Shown here piece by piece: positions 32,536-43,613 of a stretch of DNA of 64,000 nt. This DNA is from Naegleria lovaniensis (Eukaryota; Heterolobosea; Eutetramitea; Acrasida; Naegleriidae): assembly GCF_003324165.1 (NCBI RefSeq), contig NW_025407865.1, positions 248,001-312,000 of the forward strand. Reading direction: 5' to 3'. The notes beneath the pieces were generated by a model. That model was not told where the DNA came from. It saw only the letters and a program-made list of their open reading frames with translations, and did not search any database. The stretch's first letter is position 1. Each line of letters starts with the position of its first letter. The translations under genes were made by a program, and so were the position numbers.

Positions 32536-35500
32536 TTATAATTGAGGCAAAATATCACATGATGGCAAATCAACAGTACCCGTAGAGATCATATAATTAG
32601 CTATTGCTTCACACACAATGAAAAAGAAATCCACTTTCAAAATTTTCTGTCGTGCTATGGCTTCAGACACACCCCACTGTTCTGTTGGATTCAAATCCTG
32701 TATTCTGTAGCCAGCAAAATTCAGAGCTCGATAGTATTCATCTTCTGCAGTGGTGATACAACGAAGGTCGAGTTCTCGCATAATCGAAGAAAGTATTGGA
32801 GCAATTTCTCCTCGCAAGCTATTCAACACGTGCATGCATCGAATTCTTGCAACAAAATGTGGAGTAGCTCCATCATCACCTGGTCTTCCATATCCAAATT
32901 CAGGACCAACTTTGGAATCTTCACATGCTTTCCACACTTTCAAATAAAAGTTTACAATATTGACGTTCCAATCTTCGTTAATAAATTTGCTGAAAAGCTC
33001 GACTCTTCTATCTTTTTTAGAATATCTAGATACAGATGCTAACAGAGCTAAAGCATATTCATCTACAAGTTTGTTTGTGCCATAAATGTGTTTCAAATGT
33101 TCGAAAATAAATTCTGGAATGGTGATATACCTCTTGTCTACATCTGACAAAAATGCAATTAATTTGCTCTTGTAAATCCCATACATGAACTTCAACAACC
33201 AAGGTAATGATTTCGTTCGTTCCTTCTCACGATTTTTAAGTTTGGTCATTAATTCCATCATTCTTTGATTTTTTGGTTTCAACTTGGCCTTATATTGCTC
33301 GACCTGATTCAATTTCCTGACCACACTAATGTTATACGGCCTGACATGCAAGTCGTCCGTACTTATACTCTCCCCAGAAAACATAGTTTCATCTGTTTGT
33401 ACATAACTACTAATCAAGTCTGAGGCTTGCGTGGGAGCCACAGCCATATTTCTAGGTGACCTTTTATCATCATGCCTAATTTGTCTTGGAGTTCGTTTCG
33501 TAACTTCCCTTGGAAGCTCTTCTTTTGTGTATGTCCTTTCAATTCCAGTAGATTCTTCCAAAGGGTTATTGACATAGTCGTTCCTGGTATAATCAGTTCG
33601 ATGTGCAGTGGTTTTCGTTGTTGCAGATTGATTGTTGTCAGTCACTGTCTTTCGAATATCTTTTGGCTTTTCATCAGTATTCAGAACCTTGGTTGTCCTT
33701 GCAGAAGGTAAAGGTTTGTTAGTACTTTGATTTTGATTGGTCACTCTATTTGATGAGCTCATTGATTCATTAACATCTTTATCAAGGTACTCATCTTCAT
33801 GGAATTCATTGTCGTGATCTCTGGTGTAGTGAAACGAAGCATTTTCATCAACGCTAACGTTATTTCTGTTTGTAGCATGCTGTTCATGAGGCTGATCTGT
33901 TTTGTTTGTTTTTTGGCTTGATCTGTTGTTATTTGGTGTTTTTGGATCGTTCTTAGTTGTTGGTAATTGTTGTGATTTTCTTGTATCGCCATGTTGAGAT
34001 GTTCTGGATGAGTTTGGAGACTTGGAGTGAATAGGTTCGTTGTTGTTCTTATTGACACGCATGGCGACTTCAATTGGTTTCTGGTCTTGAGAAGAATTAA
34101 TTGGTGTTGATATTGGCTGCTCCGAGATGGATTCTTTTTGTTGCTCTGGATTGTTGTTTGGTGAAGGCTGATGCTCGTCATTGACACCAGGTTGATCAGT
34201 AGCGAGCGGTTGGAGATTGTTATTTTCTTGTGGCTTGACAATTTTGACCCTCTTCTTGTTTGTAATTTCTCGCTTACGTTGTTCTTCTTGCTCTTTTTTT
34301 CGTCGGTCCTCCTTGAGTTGATTCATTTCAGTTTGGATATCATTGCGTAAAATAATATCATTCTTCACACGTATTTCACTTTGAAGTTTTTCACTGTATG
34401 CTCTCTCATTGGCCAGCTCTTGCTTTAACTGCTTGATTTGCTCTTGTAAATTTGTTATCAGGTCTTCTTTTCGTTTGAGTAATTCTTGTGTATGAAAAGA
34501 AATTTGAGTATTATCTCGAGCGTCAAAGAAAACAACCTTCAATCTATCCTCAAGATCAAAAGGGACTAGCTTCACCTTAATTGGTCGTTTGCTTGGATCG
34601 AATTCAGTTTGAGTTCCATTCTCAACAAGAATAATTTTAGCTAAAAGGTCCTGATGTCTTTTTCCTACTCTCCGTATTTCTCCAAGTCTGCTGTTGATAT
34701 CATAAACCAGGTTTAAAACATTTTGTGCAACGTTTTGAGAATCAGTGTCCATGCTGTTCAACCGATCCGTCTCTATCGTTGTTCGCAATTGATAACCAGA
34801 TCCAAGGGTAGAAAAATAATTTGATAATTCTAACACGTTTGCAACTGTGTCCTTAATGTTAGTAAATAAAAGTTTCATCATTCTCATAAAGCTCTTCTCT
34901 TGCTGACTTGAATAATTTCCGTCAACAGAATTACCCTCTCCAGCTTTAGCTTTTTTTCGTCGTGGTGCATGATCTTTTCTATTATTTTGTTTTTCATGGT
35001 CGTTACCTTCCTCTCCAAAGAAATCCTCATCCAGTACTCCATAATCATTCACAAAATCTTCCCACTTCTTTTTGTTTTGAAGTAAATTCATCACCAAGTC
35101 ATACTTGGGAAGTAGACTCAGCTTTTTTTGAAATTCCTCATTCTCTGCAACAACAGTGGCTGTTTTGTCCAGAATTTTCTCCAACTCTTGTTTCATTGAT
35201 GCTTTCTCTTCATTTACATCTTTCACAATTTTTTCATATTGATCCACAACAATTTGGAGCTCATTTGATTTTTTTCGTTCTCCTTGCAATAGGGTTCTTG
35301 TAATTTCAAAAAATTCCTCAAAATATCGATGAATCCGTTGCAGAATGACACCTCTTTCGACGCAAGTTGCAAAAACTTGTCGTGAGACTTCAAACAAGCT
35401 ATGTAAATGCACAATGAACGACTTGTTCATATTTTCCACGATAGATTTGTAATAATCTTCAGAGTTTTGATCTCGTTGCTTGTCTTCTTTTCTGGCCTTT

Positions 35501-37440
35501 TTTAACATGGCATCCATGGCCTTAGCTAGGAGATATACTTCCACCCGTTTTGAAGGATTAGCTGAGGGAAATACCAGTTTTTCCCAATAGTGTCCTTTTT
35601 CGTTGTAGTCAAATTTTCCTTCTTTGACTAGGCCTTCATAAATTGGTGAGTTTGAATATACATGGTATTCCTTTGGAACTCGACTTGGTGGTATGAGCTG
35701 TACAATTGCATTTACATTACTACTAGCCTTGTCTGCCATCTCTGTAATTACTCCCACATATGAGTCGTTATTAATTTCAAATGCAGATCTCAGTGCCTTT
35801 TTCAATTGTACATCACTGAGAAGGTTTGTCTTAATTGAAGCTGGTACTCCAGATTTCCTAAAGTTTGTAATATCTATATTTGTCATAAAATGTCGATCCG
35901 ATAAATATTCAAGTTTTTGCAGAGTCTCTTGAGAAAGTTCTGGATTTAAGGCAACTCCGCTATTTACAAGTTCTTTGGCGGCTTTCGGATCAAGATCTAA
36001 AACTCTCTGGCCATTACTTTCGTCTGAAGATCCGATACGGGATTGAGTCTCTGCTGTTTTCTTTCTGTTGTTTGTACCATTGTGAGTACTTCGAGTTTTT
36101 ATATTGGTGGCATTAGTGTTGGCAGTGGCAGTACTCTTTTTGGAAACTTGAGCTATTTTCACAGGACTTGTTGATCTGATGGTTGGAGAAGGATTTTTAC
36201 GAGAGAAAGTATTGTCAATGGATGCTCCATCGAGAAGTAATGTTTTTACAATGGTTTGATTTGTGGTAGAAGTATTTGGTTGTGGCTGATGTTGTGAGTG
36301 CTGTTGAGGAGCAGATTGTTGGGTTACATTGAGTGATGGTGCCTTTAAGGATTCTATGGAGGATAGCAGCAATTCTTGCTCTTCTTTTTGGACCAGTGAA
36401 TTATCAACGTTCTCTTGAACAATCTCTTGGTCGAGGGGATTAGGGTTATCTTGGCTGTGTTCTAGCTCTGTTGACTGTTGAGTCACTGTACCGTTGGCGG
36501 TTGAATTTGAATTTGGTCGTTTTGGAATGGGTGATATTGATCTTGCTGAGATAACAAGTGTAGGGCTATCTCTCCCAGTGCCTTCTTCTTCGTCCTCAAA
36601 TTCTGCTGGAGTAGGTGTCACCGAAGGAATTAGTACAACGGCAGACAGCGTACTGGTGTTCATGATCGAAGTTTCTCCTCCCTCATTCCAGGCATGAATT
36701 GGAGGTGTGCGATAATTGTGGGTTTCCGAGTTGCCAACACAGTCACCAGGTACCTCAACGCAAGGACCCAGCACCCTAGTAATTACAGATGATATTTCGT
36801 GAGATGTTGCACCATTTTTCTCATGGGTACAACCAGTTTCCTTAGTATTGTTATCGAATGCCCACGGTAGTGTTGTGGTGCCTGCAGCCGTAGGTGAGCT
36901 TCCGTTACTACTTAATTGAATGGACGAAATATCGCTTGTTTCATCAATAATCTCGTCTCCATGAATTACATTTAAATTATGGTTGCACGAATCATTATTG
37001 GTCTCTTCTGACGAGTCTACAAACTCGGAATTCAGTTCAGAGAGAGAACCACTGGTGGCTGATCCTTTTGTTTGAATATTATTTTGCCTTTGGCTTATTT
37101 TGGAAGATTTGTTGCTTGTTTTTGATGGAACAATACTATTTTTCTTCCTACGTGGTATTATTTCATTGGTATGATTGGTTTGTTGCTGATCGTACTGATG
37201 ATGTTCCGAAATGATATTCCTATTATTATTACTACCGTTGTTGCTGCTACTACTACAAGGCGTTGAAGCCCGACTACTGTTATTGCTGCTTCGTTCATCA
37301 ACTCGCCGAAGAGTCGTAGATGCTGTTGGCGCCTTCTTGGCATAAATTGCCTGACCCAACGCCTTTTCTTGCATTTTTATTTGATCTTGGGAGATGCAGG
37401 CAAAAGATAACATGCAAGAGAGTGGTCCCAAGAAACTCAT
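32536..37440 (-). CDS. Axonemal dynein light chain domain protein (AXDND1-like)
   Basis: The single-exon protein has 1634 residues from the ATG at 37440 (an upstream TTG was not used). The N-terminal third is Ser/Thr/Asn-rich and disordered. At about residues 610-660 a block reads YEGLVKEGKFDY, then VFPSANPSKRVEVYLLAKAM, like the region preceding the dynein-light-chain domain of AXDND1. At 670-800 comes the p28-like pattern: LFEVSRQVFATCVERGVILQ followed by a long coiled coil. A second coiled coil lies near 970-1060. A Ser/Thr/Asn-rich linker separates this from a C-terminal helical domain at about 1380-1634, with FLSDVDKRYITIPEFIFEHL, which I do not recognise. A flagellar axoneme role fits an amoeboflagellate. 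The AXDND1 match is from memory and moderately sure. Confidence 0.6.
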   Translation of the reverse strand: MSFLGPLSCMLSFACISQDQIKMQEKALGQAIYAKKAPTASTTLRRVDERSSNNSSRASTPCSSSSNNGSNNNRNIISEHHQYDQQQTNHTNEIIPRRKKNSIVPSKTSNKSSKISQRQNNIQTKGSATSGSLSELNSEFVDSSEETNNDSCNHNLNVIHGDEIIDETSDISSIQLSSNGSSPTAAGTTTLPWAFDNNTKETGCTHEKNGATSHEISSVITRVLGPCVEVPGDCVGNSETHNYRTPPIHAWNEGGETSIMNTSTLSAVVLIPSVTPTPAEFEDEEEGTGRDSPTLVISARSISPIPKRPNSNSTANGTVTQQSTELEHSQDNPNPLDQEIVQENVDNSLVQKEEQELLLSSIESLKAPSLNVTQQSAPQQHSQHQPQPNTSTTNQTIVKTLLLDGASIDNTFSRKNPSPTIRSTSPVKIAQVSKKSTATANTNATNIKTRSTHNGTNNRKKTAETQSRIGSSDESNGQRVLDLDPKAAKELVNSGVALNPELSQETLQKLEYLSDRHFMTNIDITNFRKSGVPASIKTNLLSDVQLKKALRSAFEINNDSYVGVITEMADKASSNVNAIVQLIPPSRVPKEYHVYSNSPIYEGLVKEGKFDYNEKGHYWEKLVFPSANPSKRVEVYLLAKAMDAMLKKARKEDKQRDQNSEDYYKSIVENMNKSFIVHLHSLFEVSRQVFATCVERGVILQRIHRYFEEFFEITRTLLQGERKKSNELQIVVDQYEKIVKDVNEEKASMKQELEKILDKTATVVAENEEFQKKLSLLPKYDLVMNLLQNKKKWEDFVNDYGVLDEDFFGEEGNDHEKQNNRKDHAPRRKKAKAGEGNSVDGNYSSQQEKSFMRMMKLLFTNIKDTVANVLELSNYFSTLGSGYQLRTTIETDRLNSMDTDSQNVAQNVLNLVYDINSRLGEIRRVGKRHQDLLAKIILVENGTQTEFDPSKRPIKVKLVPFDLEDRLKVVFFDARDNTQISFHTQELLKRKEDLITNLQEQIKQLKQELANERAYSEKLQSEIRVKNDIILRNDIQTEMNQLKEDRRKKEQEEQRKREITNKKRVKIVKPQENNNLQPLATDQPGVNDEHQPSPNNNPEQQKESISEQPISTPINSSQDQKPIEVAMRVNKNNNEPIHSKSPNSSRTSQHGDTRKSQQLPTTKNDPKTPNNNRSSQKTNKTDQPHEQHATNRNNVSVDENASFHYTRDHDNEFHEDEYLDKDVNESMSSSNRVTNQNQSTNKPLPSARTTKVLNTDEKPKDIRKTVTDNNQSATTKTTAHRTDYTRNDYVNNPLEESTGIERTYTKEELPREVTKRTPRQIRHDDKRSPRNMAVAPTQASDLISSYVQTDETMFSGESISTDDLHVRPYNISVVRKLNQVEQYKAKLKPKNQRMMELMTKLKNREKERTKSLPWLLKFMYGIYKSKLIAFLSDVDKRYITIPEFIFEHLKHIYGTNKLVDEYALALLASVSRYSKKDRRVELFSKFINEDWNVNIVNFYLKVWKACEDSKVGPEFGYGRPGDDGATPHFVARIRCMHVLNSLRGEIAPILSSIMRELDLRCITTAEDEYYRALNFAGYRIQDLNPTEQWGVSEAIARQKILKVDFFFIVCEAIANYMISTGTVDLPSCDILPQL

Positions 37441-37574
37441 TCTAAAAGGAGAATAGCTTTGAAAGAGAGAGATTATTATTCCAAACAAAAGTATATGCCG
37501 GGATCGTTAACAATCAAAATTACTGCCATCAGCCAACAAAGAAAGATGGAAAGCAGCGAAGAACAACAAAAAAT

Positions 37575-38776
37575 ATGCTCGCTCGAAAGATTGTGTCATC
37601 ATCAGCCACTGCTACTTGGTCTTCGCTTCTGTTGAAGAGAAGTTTGGGAAGTGGTGCTGGCCGTTTGATTCTTTCATCTTCGTCCTTCGGAAAGAAGAAT
37701 GAACAAGTCTGCTCTAGGACGTATTCCACAAACAACAATATCATGTTCAATGCAGAAAATAATAATAATAATTACAACATCGGATCATCATCTGAAGCAT
37801 CCTATCAATCCGTTGGTTCTGTTCAAAAATTGAAGAACAAAATTCTGGATACAGCAATTGATAAGTATGTGTTGAGTCATGGGTGGACCGTGGAATCCAT
37901 TACACAGGCTGCAAAGGATTTTGGATTGAGTCCAATGGCTTCATCACAACTATTTGCAACAGGCTCAACAAGTCTCGGACCAGAAACAGAACTCATTCAA
38001 TATTTTCTTACAAAATGTAATAGAGAGATGAGTACACAAATTCAACTCATGGACAAGACTGGGTAAGTTATATTTTGCTGAGGAGGATGACTTGGAATTT
38101 TTGTGATGAATTTTTTGTTATTAATGATTTTTCTTGGGTGTGAATGACTTGACATGTTTGACTTAACGAACGCTCAACACAAATCAGAATGGATATACCA
38201 ACAATTATTAAGAAATCTATTCGTCTTAGACTTGAAATGGTAGCTCCATTTGTTAGAGCCGGTAAATGGACTGAAGCCATGTCAACATTCATTTTCGGTC
38301 CAAATCCTCTAGTTGACACTCCCACTCAGCTCTTTAATCAATTGACCGGATTCAAAACTTCTGGAACTACAAATGCTCTGGGTCCGGTAAATCAAGTTCA
38401 AGGGTTGAACGCTCTCTATAATGCCGCAATTTTAGTGGATGAAATTTGTCATATTGCTGGTATTCGTGATACTGATATTCAATGGTATATTAAGAGAGCT
38501 GGTGTTGGACTCGTCTACACTTCTTGTGAATTTTACATGCTCACAGATAATTCACCTGATTTTCAAGATACATGGAGCTTCCTTGACAGAAGAATGGATG
38601 AGCTGACAGTGTTGCAATCTGTCAATGAAGGTCTAACAAGTGCTGTGGGTGGTATTTTCGGAAGTGTATTGTCCGTGATTTCTGCTGCAGTCGCTCCACA
38701 ACAAGCATCACCTGTCTCAACAAGTCCAACCACTCAAACACAACATGAAACAATGCCTTCACCAAACAAAAATTAA
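37575..38776 (+). CDS. COQ9: COQ9, ubiquinone biosynthesis protein (two exons)
   Basis: The exons are 37575-38062 and 38188-38776; the 125-nt GT-AG intron is in phase 2 and splicing joins MDKTG to MDIPTIIKKS. The protein has 358 residues. COQ9 features are clear: ILDTAIDKYVLSHGWTVESI, then AAKDFGLSPMASSQLF, then the C-terminal lipid-binding part with DTDIQWYIKRAGVGLVYTSC and MLTDNSPDFQDTWSFLDRRM. COQ9 has a TetR-like fold, binds lipid and works with COQ7 in the hydroxylation step of ubiquinone synthesis on the inner mitochondrial membrane. The N terminus (MLARKIVSSSATATWSSLLL, followed by KRSLGSGAGRL) is a likely mitochondrial presequence. A Pro/Thr/Gln tail follows the domain. It is divergent from the gene at 32536-37440, with 134 bp between starts. 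Confidence 0.93.
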
Positions 38777-38966
38777 GCTTATCACTTGGCCTAAATAATG
38801 TTACAGTCTCAAGATTGTAGTCAATCACTCGAACAGTATTGTGTATTAAATCAATTACAGATGGTCATTTGTTTGAATTTTGAATAAAAAGGTTATGGCT
38901 CTAACGAGTTCAATATAAAAATTCACAACTAAATTATCAATTAAATTGTTTAATGTTGTTTCACAC

Positions 38967-39847
38967 TCAGTAAGTTGAGCCTTCTGTTGGTTGTGGATTC
39001 TTTCTATTCTTTGGCGAGCTCATTTCTTTTCTCAAGGCTCCTAACACTGCAGCAATATCATAGGTATAGGTCCATTGATTTCCCAACATTGGGAATTCAC
39101 TCAGAATAATGTCTCCGCTTGGGCCAACGCAGCTCATGTTCACTCGATTGAGAAATTTAACAATTGGTGCAACGTCAGGATAACGATCACCACATGTAAT
39201 TCTAAGACTATAGATTCTTCCTTCAAAGGCAGTCTATTTGGCGTCAATACAAATATTCATTCGACATTGGATCACATTTGTGTGCATGTTGATTTTCAGG
39301 CAATCCAGATATTTTTCAAACAAAATCAAGATATAATCCAAAATTAAATTCGGCATGCCGATTTTAGATTACCACGAAATGTTTAAACGTTCCGTTGTTA
39401 AGTTTTGATAACAACAGAGTAGAATCCGTTGTTTTGAAATAAAAATCCACATGTTCATCATCCGAAATAAATATGACGATTATCACATAATAATTTAGAA
39501 TATTTTGCGGTATTATGATCGCATGATCAAAATAATCAGATGATCAGTACAATATTAAACCACACACAACACATACACCAGGTGGACCAATAATTGTTCC
39601 GTTCCATTCTTTCAGCATGATATCATCCGAACTAACCAATCCGTAACTCACAGTTCCATCACCGAAACCTTTCTCACCCTTCTCCAATTCCTCTAAAAGA
39701 CGAAAACTTCTTGGTACTATTAATTCAAATTTAACAAGGTGTTGTTTACGAGTTGTGTCATGAAAAAAAAGCAAGGTGTTAATTTCACGTCGAAGAAAAA
39801 TTAGATGATCGAAGGTAACCCTTAACCAAGTACAAACCTTTGCTCAT
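38967..39847 (-). CDS. MMS2: Ubiquitin-conjugating enzyme variant MMS2/UBE2V (three exons)
   Basis: The exons are 39838-39847, 39577-39716 and 38967-39233. The first exon is only 10 nt (ATG, Ser, Lys and one base). The introns are GT-AG: 121 nt (donor gtttgt) and 343 nt (donor gtatgt), phases 1 and 0. The spliced protein has 138 residues: [20 protein letters not shown], then GDGTVSYGL, then [20 protein letters not shown], then [20 protein letters not shown], then [10 protein letters not shown]. This matches UBE2V1/2, which lack the catalytic Cys and pair with Ubc13 to build Lys63-linked ubiquitin chains in DNA-damage tolerance and signalling. The length fits (human UBE2V2 has 145). The C-terminal exon was missed by simple open-frame calling because it is short. 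The 343-nt intron is the longest seen here. Confidence 0.93.
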
Positions 39848-40288
39848 TTTTTGTGTGCTAAAATTGAATTTCTTCTTTGGATTGAAAACGATTTCGACAA
39901 GTACTAGCAAAGCCAAACACAAGATGAAAACATTCATTGAACTTTAATTAACCAACAGTAACAATCTAATAGATCATTAGTGCCCGTTTCTCGAGCTCAA
40001 TGAAATGGGAACTCGGCAGCACTTGCCACTTCACCTTTCATCAATCCCAACAAGTCAAGCCACCCACAAAAAAATTGCTAAACTGTCAAACTCGAGTTTG
40101 CTTTCTCAGCTGCCACTCGCTCTTTTTTCTTCTTGCATGAATGTAACACCAACAACAATTCTTCGTAGTCATTACACCAACAATTTTAACAACAACTCTT
40201 GGTTCCACAAATTGAACATCTTCCTCGCGCGCATACCACTCTAACTCTTCATTGATCCCTTGAGTGTGTGTGAAGTAAACACACACAA
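39848..40288. other. Divergent upstream region of MMS2 and PAS genes
   Basis: The region holds the promoters of MMS2 (minus) and the PAS protein gene (plus). Overlapping open frames at 40005-40244 (+) and 40086-40334 (-) look like chance. A CA/TG-rich run (40261-40290) precedes the PAS start. Confidence 0.35.
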
Positions 40289-43200
40289 ATGTCTTCAACT
40301 CAAGGCCATGATGATCATGGTGCATCCACGACACCTAGTAATAGTAACAATGCACCTCCCAACAATAATAATAGTAGCAGTAGATTTATTCCCTTCTATA
40401 TGAGAGACGATTTACCACAGAATCGTCAATCGAAATCTAAAGTCAATCAACGAAGAAGACGAAAAACCATTCAAGATGTACTCCAACAAAAGTCATCATT
40501 GCCTGCTTCTTCCAATTTGAATTCATCATCATTATCAACGACTTGTCATTCAGTATCATCATCCTCAACAACAACACCCACGACAAGTACTTCTACACCA
40601 ACTAACATTCTGCCACGACAACCACTACCACCACCTCCTATTCAACCCTCGATTCATTCTCAGCATCATCATCCAGTTCAACAACAACAACTTCAACACC
40701 AGCCATCAACGCAATCACAACATTCACGAACGCAATCACACAGTATTTATCCACCCTCTCTAAGAGCTAGATATCCCTCTGTCTTGCAATCATATCCTCA
40801 TTATGTTCAATTACCGACCAATCCTCTGCCTTTTCCTCCCTCACCCTATCATATACATCAATTCAAACAACAACAAGAGGACACAGCCATGAAACTTTCC
40901 TCATCGCCGTCTCCTATGGGCTCATCAACTGGTACTTCTCAAGGCTTACCTCTTTCAGAAATTTCCAACCGATTCGGAGGGTTGAGTGAGCAATACAAAA
41001 ATTCTGCCTTGCAACGCTCTTCATCGGCCTCTTCCTTACTCTCGAAAAATGTCCTATCGAGCCATCAACATGTGCATCACAATGAGGAGAAATCCGTGAA
41101 CCCAAATGTAATATCATCATCTTCATCATTCTTGCAACAAGATAGTAATGAGGAGCACTCTCATTCCGCAGCAGCAGGACACACAGAAGAACATATTCAT
41201 CATGGAGTTGTTGGTGGTGGTGTTGTTGCAAATAGTGATACTTCAAAGAATCATCAAGAAACAACATTGGTACAACCAACAACAAACGATAAGCCGGTTC
41301 CAGTTGGCAGCAGCTTCAAATCAAGCATTGCTTCATTTCTGTCGAGTAATGGTTCTAAACAATCTCCACAAAGAAGTAATGCTCATACTAGTAACGCAAA
41401 TACATTATTGATTCCTTCTTCCTCGGCTGTATCATCAACAACAAGTAGCGGTAAAGTTGGCACAGCTTCAGCATCGTCAAGTACCGCTGTTCATAAGCTG
41501 AAACGACTTCAACAACAAATTCGGTCATCCGATAAAGACCTTCATGCCATTAATTCATCAGCACAAGTATTAAATTATTTGAAAATGGTTCAGCAACAAC
41601 AGCAAGCTTACATTCAACAGCGTTTAATGTTGCAATCGAGTTCCATACCAAATCTTAATGTATCTGTGAATCATATTAAGGATCAATTGTATTCTAACAT
41701 CAATAATGCTAGTAGTAGTGGTATCTCTAGTGATAACAATGCAACAAGATCTTCCTCGTCCTACTTGCCCTCCACATTCATACCAAGTTATCAATTGGAC
41801 CCTACTGTTGACATGATGATATCTAATTGGGAAAATCAAATTCGGCAAACGAAACAACGTCAAAGAATGCAACAACTGTATAGGAGACCAATTCCAAATC
41901 TTAGATTGCCTCCACATCAAGACCACAGCCAGTACATGATGGATTCTTCCTCGAGTGAAAGTAGTAGTGGTATGGGCTCACATTCCGATCGATCCGAAGC
42001 ATGGATGAGTGCACGATTCGGAGCGAGTACTCTGAGCAGCAGCAGTCGAGTGAGTGCACGTTCGATGGGGATTTCTCCACTTAATTCACCAAGCTCATCA
42101 TGTAGCATGAGCTTGAGTGATTGCACAGCCGCTGCAAATGCCACTGCTTATCACGAAAATGGTGGTGACTATATCATGATTTCTCCTCACCATCAACAAC
42201 AACAACACTCTGCAAGATCCAACAGTAATAATAGTAGGCTCACTGCAGAACAATTATCTCCTGAGGACGAAGATGAAGACGGCGACACTTTAATGATCGA
42301 TGACTCTTCACCTACTCTTGACAATAATAAGGACAGCAGCAGCAACAACCTATTACCCTCCATTTCAAAGCTTAATCTACCCATTAATCTTCCTCCCCTT
42401 AATTTATTATCCCTCTCAAACAAAAATTCTGCAAACAATAATTTAACAGACACAAGCATTAACAATAATTCCTTGTCAACTCAAACTGGCAGTAGCTCAG
42501 CAATGGAGGGAGTCAAGAGTTGTCCAACCACACCACACAGCCGAGAGAGTCAACATTCAGCTCGGTCCCTCGTGGAACATTCAGCATCCTCTTTAGGAAT
42601 TCAACAATTATTTACAAATCCCTTCTCGACGTCTGGCAATAATACGACTACTTTCAACTTTGGCGGATCACAGTCTTCCACTAGTTTAGCTACAACCACT
42701 GTACAGCCCAATTCAATCTCACTTAATACTTCTTCATCTCCTTTACATCATCAACATGCCTCTATGAGTAGTGGCAGTAGTAATTATAGTTACATTCCTG
42801 AAGGATTTGTTACACACAGAACACACCAACAGCATCACTTTTCCAGGAACACAAAGCAAATTCATCATCAAATTCACTCGTCTCAACACATGTCCTCTTC
42901 GAGATCAAGAGAGAATCATTTAGTGAATGCTGAAAGTGTGATTAACAATAATTCTGCTTCTATCTGCCCGTCACCTAAAAGGTCATCAAGTCAATATCTT
43001 CCCTATACTCATCTAACAAGTCCCAGATCGTCAAAGAAAAAGAAGGTACAGGAATCATCTGAACCAGCAACCATTTCTGATCCAAGTGATGTTCTTGGAA
43101 TTGATTTTATTCCTGATGAGTCTTCGAATTCTGCTCAGCCAAACGAAGATATTCAACAACGAATGAGCATGCAATTGTTTCAAGCAATCTTTAGACATAC

Positions 43201-43582
43201 TCCCCTACCTATGTTTATTTTAAACTCTAAAGGAAAATTCATGTCTGTGAATCACGCATTTATATCCATGTTAGGATATGAGAGTGAAGCATGTTTTACT
43301 GACAAGAATGCCTTAGAATTTGTTTATTCTGAAACAGACAGTATCTCACTCATGACACAAATTCAAAAGAGTGCTATTGAGGGAGGTATTCACCACAATA
43401 ATGCCAGTGGAAGTAGTCTTGTATCTCCTCAACAACATTTTAAGATGAGCTTGAAAGATTCAAATGGATCATTGATACAAGCAGAAAACACAATTTATGT
43501 TCTTCGTGACGTCATGTATGGATCTGGAGAGTTTTTTGTTTTCACTGTAACCAGCTATCAATCAATTGCCGATGGGCAATAA
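40289..43582 (+). CDS. Low-complexity protein with C-terminal PAS domain
   Basis: The single-exon protein has 1097 residues from the ATG at 40289. Most of it is rich in Ser, Asn, Gln, His and Pro and is probably disordered. A short basic block near residue 50 (KSKVNQRRRRKTIQDVL) and another near 915 (SPRSSKKKKVQ) could be nuclear-localisation signals. The last ~135 residues form a PAS domain: LFQAIFRHTPLPMFILNSKG, then NHAFISMLGYESEACF, then a final strand FFVFTVTSYQ. PAS domains sense ligands or mediate dimers. No kinase, DNA-binding or other output domain is visible, so a regulatory protein acting with partners is inferred. The stop is only 31 bp before the start of the aminopeptidase gene. 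Confidence 0.8.
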   Translation: MSSTQGHDDHGASTTPSNSNNAPPNNNNSSSRFIPFYMRDDLPQNRQSKSKVNQRRRRKTIQDVLQQKSSLPASSNLNSSSLSTTCHSVSSSSTTTPTTSTSTPTNILPRQPLPPPPIQPSIHSQHHHPVQQQQLQHQPSTQSQHSRTQSHSIYPPSLRARYPSVLQSYPHYVQLPTNPLPFPPSPYHIHQFKQQQEDTAMKLSSSPSPMGSSTGTSQGLPLSEISNRFGGLSEQYKNSALQRSSSASSLLSKNVLSSHQHVHHNEEKSVNPNVISSSSSFLQQDSNEEHSHSAAAGHTEEHIHHGVVGGGVVANSDTSKNHQETTLVQPTTNDKPVPVGSSFKSSIASFLSSNGSKQSPQRSNAHTSNANTLLIPSSSAVSSTTSSGKVGTASASSSTAVHKLKRLQQQIRSSDKDLHAINSSAQVLNYLKMVQQQQQAYIQQRLMLQSSSIPNLNVSVNHIKDQLYSNINNASSSGISSDNNATRSSSSYLPSTFIPSYQLDPTVDMMISNWENQIRQTKQRQRMQQLYRRPIPNLRLPPHQDHSQYMMDSSSSESSSGMGSHSDRSEAWMSARFGASTLSSSSRVSARSMGISPLNSPSSSCSMSLSDCTAAANATAYHENGGDYIMISPHHQQQQHSARSNSNNSRLTAEQLSPEDEDEDGDTLMIDDSSPTLDNNKDSSSNNLLPSISKLNLPINLPPLNLLSLSNKNSANNNLTDTSINNNSLSTQTGSSSAMEGVKSCPTTPHSRESQHSARSLVEHSASSLGIQQLFTNPFSTSGNNTTTFNFGGSQSSTSLATTTVQPNSISLNTSSSPLHHQHASMSSGSSNYSYIPEGFVTHRTHQQHHFSRNTKQIHHQIHSSQHMSSSRSRENHLVNAESVINNNSASICPSPKRSSSQYLPYTHLTSPRSSKKKKVQESSEPATISDPSDVLGIDFIPDESSNSAQPNEDIQQRMSMQLFQAIFRHTPLPMFILNSKGKFMSVNHAFISMLGYESEACFTDKNALEFVYSETDSISLMTQIQKSAIEGGIHHNNASGSSLVSPQQHFKMSLKDSNGSLIQAENTIYVLRDVMYGSGEFFVFTVTSYQSIADGQ

Positions 43583-43613
43583 TAAATTCATTGAAAATAA
43601 TCAATTATTAAAA

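Noticed and set aside
39075-39347. Plus-strand frame inside the MMS2 region
   Set aside because: It is antisense to the MMS2 last exon and runs into its intron.
39488-39510. A 13-bp word (AATATTTTGCGGT) shared between the MMS2 intron and 46468-46480, thought to mark a small mobile element
   Set aside because: A shared 13-mer is expected by chance at this scale, and flanks do not align well.
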